Assembly (NCBI GenBank): GCA_041605955.1
Contig: JBFIXI010000071.1
Location: forward strand, 1 to 22,659
DNA length: 22,659 nucleotides
Source: JAHEJX01 sp041605955
GTDB lineage: Bacteria > Actinomycetota > Acidimicrobiia > Spongiisociales > UBA5794
Direction: 5' to 3'
Shown in pieces: positions 15,832-22,659 of this stretch. The notes beneath the pieces were generated by a model. That model did no database searches. It was not told the DNA's origin and saw only the letters and a program-made list of their open reading frames with translations. The translations under genes were made by a program, and so were the position numbers. The stretch's first letter is position 1, and every line of letters starts with the position of its first letter.

Positions 15832-16748
15832 CAACGACACCCGAGAACATCGAGACTGCGGCCGACGAAGCAGCCGAGGCTGAGGACAGGGCTGTAGCCG
15901 TTGCTACACGCAAACAGGTCCGTAAGGAGCAGCGACGACTCCTGCTCCGCAACCCGAGCTTCATCATCGGGGCGATCATCATTGGATTCTGGGTCCTTTC
16001 GGGCCTGTGGCCAGAGCTGCTCGACAGGTTTGATCCGAAGGCCAACGTTCCCGGTGTGTCACCGCGGTCGAGTCCGGGAGACGGAACATGGTGGGGCACG
16101 GATCGGCTCGGCCGGGACGTCTACTCCCGAGTCGTGCACGGTGCGAGGCCGATCCTGATCGCGGCCCCGGCCGCAACTCTGATTGCCGCGTTCTTCGGCA
16201 CCCTGCTCGGGTTGTTCACGGGCTACTTCCGGGGCTGGGTCGACGAAGTCATCAGCCGGATTCTCGAGGCGATCCTGTCGATCCCGGCGATCCTCCTGGC
16301 AATCGTGATCGTGTTCACATTTGGGGCGACGACACCGGTGATCATCGGCACCATCGGCTTCCTGTTCATTCCTGCGATTGCACGAACGGTTCGAGCTGCA
16401 ACCCTGGCCGAAGCGCAGCTCGACTACGTAACCGCGGCGCAAATGCGCGGCGAACGCAGTCTCTTCATAATCGGGCGCGAGATCTTCCCCAATATCATCG
16501 GCGTGGTGATCGTCGAGGTCACAGTCCGTCTCGGCTACGCCATCTTCACACTGGCGACGCTGGCGTTCCTCGGCCTGTCGGGAGGTAACGCCACCGATCC
16601 CAACTGGGGTTTGGACGTAGCGCAGAACTACCAGCAGGTCGTGGCGGAGGTGTGGTGGCCGACGGTCTTCCCGGCATTAGCCATTGGAACCCTGGTGATT
16701 GGAGTGAACTTGATGGCAGACTCGATCGATGAGGCATTGAAGTCATGA
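15828..16748 (+). CDS. ABC transporter permease, DppC/OppC-like
   Basis: ATG 15828 overlaps the preceding stop. The 306-residue product has an unusually acidic cytoplasmic leader (ETAADEAAEAEDRAVAVA), then KEQRRLLLRNPSFIIGAIII, the first helix typical of DppC. WWGTDRLGRDVYSRVVHGAR is the family signature after that helix. The EAA loop is AEAQLDYVTAAQMRGERSLF. It pairs with the DppB-like subunit to form the membrane pore. Its end overlaps the ATPase gene by ATGA, implying tight translational coupling of all three. Confidence 0.94.
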   Translation: MTTTPENIETAADEAAEAEDRAVAVATRKQVRKEQRRLLLRNPSFIIGAIIIGFWVLSGLWPELLDRFDPKANVPGVSPRSSPGDGTWWGTDRLGRDVYSRVVHGARPILIAAPAATLIAAFFGTLLGLFTGYFRGWVDEVISRILEAILSIPAILLAIVIVFTFGATTPVIIGTIGFLFIPAIARTVRAATLAEAQLDYVTAAQMRGERSLFIIGREIFPNIIGVVIVEVTVRLGYAIFTLATLAFLGLSGGNATDPNWGLDVAQNYQQVVAEVWWPTVFPALAIGTLVIGVNLMADSIDEALKS

Positions 16749-18799
16749 CAGCCAGCCCAAAAGAACTGTCAACGGAAGCCCTATCGATTCGCGACCTGGA
16801 AATGGCTTACATGGTGCGCGGAACGCCGCGAGCTGTTCTGCGCGGCGTCAGCTTCGACGTCAAGTCCGGCGAAGCCTATGGCCTCGTCGGTGAGAGTGGT
16901 TGCGGCAAGTCGACCACCGCATACACTGCATTGCGGTACCTGCCGAGCAACGGGCGAATCCTCAACGGGACGATCTCAGTCGGCGGCCGCGAGGTCACCG
17001 CGATGTCACCGAAGGAGCTTCGAGAGTTCCGGGCCAACCATGCTTCGATGGTTTATCAAGACCCCGTCCAAGCGGTGAACCCGGTCCTCAAGATCGGCCG
17101 TCAGGTCGCAGAGTCTTTCGAGGTGATCGGCCACTCGAAGGGTGAGGCCAAGGAGCTGGCGGTCGAGGCGCTGAAGCGAGTTCATATCGCAGACCCGATC
17201 GGCGTGTTGGAACGCTATCCGCACCAGCTGTCTGGTGGCATGCTGCAGCGCGTGGTTATCGCCATGGCGCTTGCATCGGATCCGTTGCTCCTTGTGCTCG
17301 ATGAGCCGACGACGGGGCTCGACGCCACAGTCGAGGCCGAAGTTCTCGACCTGGTCCGCGAGCTGCGCGACGAAATCGGCGCCGCCATCCTCCTGATCGC
17401 TCACAACCTCGGCGTCATCCGCACCATGTGCGACCGGGTCGGGATCATGTACGCCGGCCGGATCGTGGAAGAGGGAACCGTCGACGACGTCTTCGACAAC
17501 CCGAGTCATCCGTACACCGTCGGCCTGCTCAATTCGATTCCGCGCCACGGCGCCCGCAAGACCGATAGGGAACTCTTCTCGATTCCCGGGAACCTGCCCC
17601 AAATCGGCGATCCGCTGCCAACCTGTGTCTACGTGGATCGCTGCCCGCTGGCCACAGACAAATGCGCTGCCGAAGTTCCGCCGGTCGTGGCCCGCAGCGA
17701 CGGTCACTGGACTCGCTGCCACTACCCGGACCGCATCGATGAGGTACCGCAGCCTGAGGAAGTCTCAGCCGAGCACATCGTGGGCACTGAAGAGATCATC
17801 GGCGTGCACGGGGTGTCCAAGACGTTCCAACAACGCTCGGGCGACGTACCGGCTCTCGTCGCCGTCGACCTCGGTTTTGCCAAGGGTGAGACCCTCGGCT
17901 TGGTCGGCGAGTCCGGCTCAGGAAAATCGACGCTAGCCAAGGTGATGCTCGGTGTTCACGAGCCGGACGAAGGTGGCGAGATCACACTGCGAGGTCGGCC
18001 GATGGCGACCCGATCGATTGACCGCCAGGTCGAGTCGATCCGGGCGATCCAGATGGTCTTCCAGAACCCTGATTCAGCGCTCAACCGATCCTGGACCGTG
18101 CGCCGCATCCTCACCCGGGCTGTCAACAAGCTGACGGGGAAGTCCGGTGACGACGCGGACGCCCAGGCCGTGAAGATCGCGCATGCCATGCAGCTGTCAG
18201 ACCGGCATCTCGACATGCGGCCTCGCCAGCTTTCGGGTGGTTTGAAGCAGCGGGTGGCGATTGCCCGTGCTTTTGCGGGCGATCCGCAGGTCGTTGTTGC
18301 CGACGAGCCGACATCCGCACTCGACGTGTCGGTGCAGGCGGCGATTCTCAACCTGCTCGCCGAGCTGCAGCGCGATGTGCGCACCAGCTACCTGTTCATC
18401 ACTCATGACATCGGCGTAGTGCGGTACCTGGCGGACAGGATCGCAGTGATGTACGTCGGCCGGGTAATGGAGGTTGGTCCAACGGACAAACTGTTCGAAG
18501 GTCCCATCCATCCATACACCGAGGCACTGCTGTCGGCCGTTCCCAGCGTCGACGGTGAGGCGGAGAACCGGATTCCATTGAAGGGTGAGATACCTTCGCC
18601 GAAGGATCCGCCGCCTGGCTGCGTGTTCCACACTCGGTGCCATCGCGTGATCATGGGAACGTGCGACAAGATCGAGCCGCCGATGGTCGAGGTTTCGCTC
18701 GGTCACTCGATCAAATGCCACATCCCACCGGACGAGCTGCGGAGACTGCAAGCAGAGCCGTGGGTGGACCACACGGTTCCTGAGGCCGAGCTCAGCTGA
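16745..18799 (+). CDS. Dual ABC ATPase, DppD-DppF-like fusion
   Basis: One 684-residue chain carries two full nucleotide-binding domains. Domain 1: Walker A GESGCGKST (49-57), signature LSGGM (162-166), Walker B LLLVLDEP (181-188). Domain 2: Walker A GESGSGKST (388-396), signature LSGGL (496-500), Walker B VVVADEP (516-522). Each domain ends in the oligopeptide-type C-terminal extension with four cysteines (294, 300, 307, 325 and 626, 632, 640, 658); such clusters are reported to hold an iron-sulphur centre in some OppD/DppD relatives. Peptide importers normally use two separate ATPases, but fused forms are known. It energises import through the two permeases. Both sites look intact, with no missing catalytic residue. 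Confidence 0.95.
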   Translation: MTASPKELSTEALSIRDLEMAYMVRGTPRAVLRGVSFDVKSGEAYGLVGESGCGKSTTAYTALRYLPSNGRILNGTISVGGREVTAMSPKELREFRANHASMVYQDPVQAVNPVLKIGRQVAESFEVIGHSKGEAKELAVEALKRVHIADPIGVLERYPHQLSGGMLQRVVIAMALASDPLLLVLDEPTTGLDATVEAEVLDLVRELRDEIGAAILLIAHNLGVIRTMCDRVGIMYAGRIVEEGTVDDVFDNPSHPYTVGLLNSIPRHGARKTDRELFSIPGNLPQIGDPLPTCVYVDRCPLATDKCAAEVPPVVARSDGHWTRCHYPDRIDEVPQPEEVSAEHIVGTEEIIGVHGVSKTFQQRSGDVPALVAVDLGFAKGETLGLVGESGSGKSTLAKVMLGVHEPDEGGEITLRGRPMATRSIDRQVESIRAIQMVFQNPDSALNRSWTVRRILTRAVNKLTGKSGDDADAQAVKIAHAMQLSDRHLDMRPRQLSGGLKQRVAIARAFAGDPQVVVADEPTSALDVSVQAAILNLLAELQRDVRTSYLFITHDIGVVRYLADRIAVMYVGRVMEVGPTDKLFEGPIHPYTEALLSAVPSVDGEAENRIPLKGEIPSPKDPPPGCVFHTRCHRVIMGTCDKIEPPMVEVSLGHSIKCHIPPDELRRLQAEPWVDHTVPEAELS

Positions 18800-18806
18800 T
18801 CAGCCC

Positions 18807-19670
18807 TTAGCCGTCGAGGCGTTCGCGCAGCGCCGTTCGCATCTCCCGCCAGCCGACGCGTTCGTATTCGAGCGTATCGAGCCAGCCCAGAAACTCGGGG
18901 TCCGAGAAGATGCGGTACTCGCCGATGCGTATGTGGGCGATATGAGGCTCGATTGCCTCGATCTCCCCGGGGACGCTGGGGTGGAGCGCCACATAGGTCA
19001 GTCCCTCGCCGACCCGTTCGAATATCGACTGCGCGGAGTCCCATGCCGACTCGGTGCGATCCCACACGGTTCCCAACAGGGCGTCGAACACCGGGAAACC
19101 CAAAGTGCGGGCTTGCGCCACCAAGTCCTGGTAGGGAGGTGCGTCCAGAGTGCCCAGCTGACGGGGTAGGGGGGTGGCATCGAACTGTTCGCTGAGAAGC
19201 ACAGGGATGCGATAGTCCGTGCCGATCCGTAGATAGGACTCTCGAAACTCGGGAGCCAGCGCGGCAAACAGGTGAGAGTCGGCATGGGTGATATCGAGGC
19301 CAAGCTGCAGCGCCAGGTCGAGCTGGGCGCGCATCTCGGCTTCGGCCGCCTCGGGAGCGCAGTGGGCGCGCAGTTCGTCGACCGTCGGCCAGAGAAAGCC
19401 GTCGTCGTCGCTGAGCCCGGCAGCTCGACCGGGTCGGGTCAGCGGCCGCCACTTGTAGCGTCGCGCCTCCGAGTTGAGTGTGAGATGGACCCCGAGGTCG
19501 AGGTGCGGATCGGCGGCCGCCATCTCGGCGACTTCGGCGAACCACGGTCCGACCATCATGATCGAGCCACCGTCGAGCAGCCCGACGGAGGTGAGCTCGG
19601 CAAACGCCAAGTTGGTGCCGTGGCACATCCCGAGATCGTCCTCGTGGACGAGAACCCGCTGGCTAGCCAT
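18807..19670 (-). CDS. YdjC/ChbG-like carbohydrate deacetylase family protein
   Basis: This 287-residue protein has the family's metal-site motifs: HEDDLGMC (9-16, Asp11-Asp12), DLGVHLTLNSE (58-68, His62), THADSH (128-133) and LHPS near the C-terminal third. YdjC/ChbG members are metal-dependent deacetylases acting on N-acetylated sugars such as chitooligosaccharides. The leading motif reads HEDD where many members have NADD, so the substrate may differ. The start ATG 19670 has GAGG a few bases upstream. It converges on the ABC operon, with only seven bases between stops; a functional link to that importer (amino-sugar ligand) is speculative. Confidence 0.85.
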   Translation of the reverse strand: MASQRVLVHEDDLGMCHGTNLAFAELTSVGLLDGGSIMMVGPWFAEVAEMAAADPHLDLGVHLTLNSEARRYKWRPLTRPGRAAGLSDDDGFLWPTVDELRAHCAPEAAEAEMRAQLDLALQLGLDITHADSHLFAALAPEFRESYLRIGTDYRIPVLLSEQFDATPLPRQLGTLDAPPYQDLVAQARTLGFPVFDALLGTVWDRTESAWDSAQSIFERVGEGLTYVALHPSVPGEIEAIEPHIAHIRIGEYRIFSDPEFLGWLDTLEYERVGWREMRTALRERLDG

Positions 19671-19747
19671 AGTGCCTCATCGGGTCATGCTACGCCTGCG
19701 GATGTCGGCGTCGGCGGGTTGCTACCGCGGCGCTGCCCTTGGCGCGG

Positions 19748-21361
19748 TCACGCCGTCGGCCGGACTCCTATGACTTGTAGGTTGATCGGGCGATTTCGTC
19801 CGAAAACCTGGTAGCGAATCAGGATCTCGTCGGTGCCGACCGTCACCCAGTCGGAGTAGCCGCCTGCCATTCCGGTCACGTCTTGGAGTGGAACGATGGA
19901 CCAAGTGTCGGGAGCCGTCCCGAGGACGACTTCGGTGAAGTCGCGTTCAGTACGCTCGTCGAAACTCTGGAAGACGGCCACGATCCCCATGGGTCCGATT
20001 CCCGAGGAGGAGAGCCACCGACCGGCGTTGGCCGGCATGGCCCCGAGGATCGCGTTGAAGTCGACCATCTCCCAGCCGCCGGACTCGTCCTCCCAAGCGG
20101 CCAGCGCCCCGTTGGCACCTTGGCCGACGATGATGCGTCGTCCCTGGAATGATCCCGCGTTGGCGATCCAGTCGAACTGCTGCAAGGTGTCATCACGGGC
20201 CCACGTCACGCCATCGGCGGAGGTCCAGATCGATTGGCGCCCGGCTTGCCACTCGACCGCAATGAACCCTTCGTCGGTCGCAAACAGTCCCTGGATGTCT
20301 GTGCCAGGTGCAAACGGCGAGTCGACGGCTTCGAACTCGATGCCGTCGGCCGACACGAAGAGCTCTGAGAACACCGGCTCGGTGCCGTCGGCCAGGCCCA
20401 TTTCCCCCCAGGTGACGAAGCCAATGCTGCCGGCGCTCTGGTCACCGTTGAACAGTGCCTGGCACTCTGCGGAGATCGCGTCCTCCTCACCCAAGCCGGC
20501 GCCCAGCTCGCGTTCGCATTCCATGTACATCTCTTCCATGATCCGATGATCGATCACTTCGACCCCATCGGCGGTTGGTTGGTAGCCGAATTCACCGCCG
20601 GCGAACTCCGCCGGCACCATCCGGCTGTAGTCGAGGAAATACTGCGAATGCACCGTCGCCACCACTGCGTCGGGGGTGGCACCGATGCGCATGTTCACGT
20701 TGGCCCACTGGATGGGAGCCCCCCCGGGCGGTGCCGCCACGGTGGGAAGCAGCGTTTCCGTCCAGCTGTTCCCGTCGTCGGTTGAGGTGCTGACCATCAC
20801 CTCGGGCGCCTCGTCGATATCGCGGTTGGACGGGCCGGTGCCGATCAGATAGAGGGAGCCGCCGCTGGCCGCCATGTCGGTGGCGGAAATGGTGTTGTCC
20901 AGCGAGATGATGTCCCAGTTCTCGCCGTCGGCGGACTTGTAAATGGCGTTCGGCACGGGCCAATTGATGGCCTGTCCCGGCACCGTCGACAGCGCGTAGA
21001 AGGTCCCGGCCTCAGTGGCGAACAGCCGGCTGGCGAAACCCAGCGGCGCTTCGATGGCATACCAGTCGAGATCGGCGGCAGCCTCGACCGGCTCCGCTAT
21101 GACAACGGTTGGGGCGGGCCCGGCCGCCTCAGGAGGGGCGGCTGCGTCGGCGCGCGGTGATGGAATCGTGGGGTCAGACGTCAAGCTGCCGGCTATCCAC
21201 GAGAGAGCGGCATAGAGGCCGACGAATCCGACGAGCACCGCTACCGCAGCGCCGCCGAAGACGAGCATCTTGCGCCGCTTGGCTTCCCTGGCATCGACGT
21301 CCGAGTGCCAAGTAGGGCCGGTGGCACCGCCGTCGTTTGGCTTTGAATCGGGCTCGCTCAA
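19748..21361 (-). CDS. Membrane-anchored protein with BNR/sialidase-like repeats
   Basis: I place the start at TTG 21361, giving MSEPDSKPNDGG, because GGGAGGA lies just upstream; a GTG at 21379 in the same frame is the alternative. The 537-residue product has a cytoplasmic charged leader, one membrane helix (about 32-55), a Pro/Ala-rich linker and a large outer domain. That domain shows repeated Asp-box-like segments (KSADGENWD, STDDGNSWTE, VSADGIEFEA, TSADGVTWAR), typical of beta-propellers. Known propellers of this kind bind or cleave glycans or act as scaffolds; no catalytic Arg/Tyr/Glu set is evident, so sialidase activity should not be assumed. It follows the O-antigen-ligase-like gene on the same strand. 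Confidence 0.8.
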   Translation of the reverse strand: MSEPDSKPNDGGATGPTWHSDVDAREAKRRKMLVFGGAAVAVLVGFVGLYAALSWIAGSLTSDPTIPSPRADAAAPPEAAGPAPTVVIAEPVEAAADLDWYAIEAPLGFASRLFATEAGTFYALSTVPGQAINWPVPNAIYKSADGENWDIISLDNTISATDMAASGGSLYLIGTGPSNRDIDEAPEVMVSTSTDDGNSWTETLLPTVAAPPGGAPIQWANVNMRIGATPDAVVATVHSQYFLDYSRMVPAEFAGGEFGYQPTADGVEVIDHRIMEEMYMECERELGAGLGEEDAISAECQALFNGDQSAGSIGFVTWGEMGLADGTEPVFSELFVSADGIEFEAVDSPFAPGTDIQGLFATDEGFIAVEWQAGRQSIWTSADGVTWARDDTLQQFDWIANAGSFQGRRIIVGQGANGALAAWEDESGGWEMVDFNAILGAMPANAGRWLSSSGIGPMGIVAVFQSFDERTERDFTEVVLGTAPDTWSIVPLQDVTGMAGGYSDWVTVGTDEILIRYQVFGRNRPINLQVIGVRPTA

Positions 21362-21415
21362 CAGTCCTCCCGGTGTCACCCTAATGACGCTGTGAGATAG
21401 CGCCGGGTTCCCGGC

Positions 21416-22659
21416 TCAGCCGTCGAGCAGCTCGCGCAGTCGCACCAGCTCGGGTGATGCCGGGTCGATGGCGGCGATGGTGGCGAGCTCGGCACGGGCC
21501 TCCTCGATCCGATCAGCGCTGATGTAGAGCAACGCCAGATTGACGCGAGGGGCAATGCTGCCCGGCGCCAGCTGGGCCGCCGTCAGCCACTGCGTCTCTG
21601 CACTCGCCCCGTCCCCGCCGAGCGCGTAGGCATTACCCAATTCGAGCCGGTAGCGAGCATGGACGGGATCCCGGGCCACCAGGGCCTCCCACTCGGCGGT
21701 GGCCTTGCGGAGCTGCCGCGGGTCACGCTCTGCTTGGGCGAGGCGGAGCGCGATCGAGGCATGTTCGGCCAGGAGTATCGGATCGCGCGGCGAGATGGTG
21801 AGCGCCCCGTCGATCCGATCCAGCGCCACCATGTAGCCCCCGGAGGTCTCCCCCGCGGCCGCCACAGCCCCGGCCAGGAGGCGATAGCGAATCGAGTCGG
21901 GCCGTAGCGAGATTGCCGCGTCGGCCGCCCGCAGGGCGGCGGCACTGTCGCCCCTGACGAGGTGATCCGCAGCACGCGCCGCCCGATGGTCGGCGGCTAC
22001 GTTCAATGCTCCGGCGACCAGAGCTGCGGCCGCCAAGACGAGGGCACCGATCCAAGCCCCTTTCGGTGGGGCCCATTCGAGCCGACGCCCCCGGCCGACG
22101 GCGCCGATCACGATTCCGGCGACGAGCCAAAAGACCGGGTCGACTTCGGCGACGGGGAACAGGAAGAGTTGCTGGGCCATGTAGGCAACGCCGGCGGCAC
22201 CGAGTCCAACCAGGGCAGGGCGACGGGTGCGCACCGCCGCGACGGCGACCCAGACCAGGTAGACGGCGCCGGCGAGGTAGATCGCCATGCCTGGTATCCC
22301 GGTCGCTACGGCGACGTCCAGCGGGCCGCTGTGGGCCCGATCCGGCATAGTGACTCTCGTGTAGCGACGTTCGTAGTCGGCGTCGACCCCCTCGGCGAAC
22401 GCGATTCGATAGCCCTCGAATCCCACCCCGGTGACGGGGTGATTGACGGCGACTGCGGCAGCGACCTGCCATTCGTCGATGCGGCCGCGAGCAGTCCCCT
22501 CCGTGAAGTCGACGGCCGACCGGATCCGGCCTCCGATGGGCGAGGTCGCCACCACGACCAGCAGAATCGCGGCCGCTGCCACCACAACCGGCCAGCGGCG
22601 CCGCAGCCAACCGAGAGTCGCCGGGAGGCTCACCACCGCCGCCGCCACCAAACCCACCC
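21416..22659 (-). CDS. O-antigen ligase-like membrane protein with C-terminal TPR repeats (5' end outside window)
   Basis: The frame is open to the window edge, so the N-terminus is missing; the GTG at 22657 is not necessarily the start. The visible 413 residues hold several hydrophobic helices with the Wzy_C/ligase-type segment between: DEWQVAAAVAVNHPVTGVGFEGYR, then RAHSGPLDVAVATGIPGMAIYLA. After the last helix (WIGALVLAAAALVAGALNVAA) the chain is Ala/Leu/Arg-rich and helical, with TPR-like units such as DSAAALRAADAAISLRPDS and GASAETQWLTAAQLAPGS. Such proteins polymerise or ligate surface polysaccharide, or glycosylate proteins, on the outer face of the membrane. The TPR part would bind partners. 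The specific product is unknown. Confidence 0.84.
   Translation of the reverse strand, partial: VGLVAAAVVSLPATLGWLRRRWPVVVAAAAILLVVVATSPIGGRIRSAVDFTEGTARGRIDEWQVAAAVAVNHPVTGVGFEGYRIAFAEGVDADYERRYTRVTMPDRAHSGPLDVAVATGIPGMAIYLAGAVYLVWVAVAAVRTRRPALVGLGAAGVAYMAQQLFLFPVAEVDPVFWLVAGIVIGAVGRGRRLEWAPPKGAWIGALVLAAAALVAGALNVAADHRAARAADHLVRGDSAAALRAADAAISLRPDSIRYRLLAGAVAAAGETSGGYMVALDRIDGALTISPRDPILLAEHASIALRLAQAERDPRQLRKATAEWEALVARDPVHARYRLELGNAYALGGDGASAETQWLTAAQLAPGSIAPRVNLALLYISADRIEEARAELATIAAIDPASPELVRLRELLDG

Overview
The window is high-GC bacterial DNA with tightly packed genes, frequent GTG and TTG starts, several 4-base ATGA gene overlaps, and protein families typical of Actinomycetota (YibE/F-like, DUF3105, a Rho-N/DUF7218-type small protein, SHOCT-domain proteins). 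An environmental actinobacterium, perhaps of the Acidimicrobiia, is my best guess, but that is inference: there is no rRNA or other marker gene here. Most of the window is ordinary chromosome. I see no CRISPR array, phage, transposase or obvious defence system.

Layout. (1) 1-5344: the 3' end of an apolipoprotein N-acyltransferase gene runs tail to tail into a class III (4-aminobutyrate/ornithine-type) aminotransferase on the minus strand. Divergent from it is a plus-strand run: a YibE/F-like membrane protein gene broken by one in-frame TAG, then a DDAH/amidinotransferase-like hydrolase, then an M20 (ArgE/DapE) metallohydrolase overlapping it by ATGA. The aminotransferase, the guanidino hydrolase and the amidohydrolase could serve one catabolic route for an arginine-like compound, which is inference. 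(2) 5345-9473: a DUF3105 membrane protein, then a compact metal-resistance locus. It has a MerR-family regulator on the minus strand, two near-identical operators sharing a 14-bp palindrome (one facing each way), a small SHOCT-domain membrane protein and a P1B-type ATPase with a CPH motif and a His-rich N-terminus containing an 18-bp tandem repeat. The regulatory logic can be read from the sequence: the forward operator lies in a 20-bp -35/-10 spacer, as expected for MerR-type activation.

(3) 9520-12809: tRNA-Ser(UGA) on the minus strand, a small Rho-N-like protein, an AMP-forming acyl-CoA synthetase, and a convergent MFS transporter. (4) 12996-18799: a complete peptide/nickel-type ABC importer operon. 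It encodes a twin-arginine lipoprotein binding protein, two permeases and one polypeptide carrying both ATPase domains. The three membrane/ATPase genes are coupled by ATGA overlaps, and a strong hairpin separates the binding-protein gene from them. (5) 18807-22659, minus strand: a YdjC/ChbG-like deacetylase, a membrane-anchored protein with BNR-like repeats, and the 3' part of an O-antigen-ligase-like protein with C-terminal TPR repeats that runs off the window.

The observations most worth a second look are the single amber codon in the YibE/F-like gene, where the downstream reading frame is intact, and the paired-operator metal locus, whose regulator carries a cysteine usually associated with divalent-metal sensing although the pump looks like a copper-type CopB.
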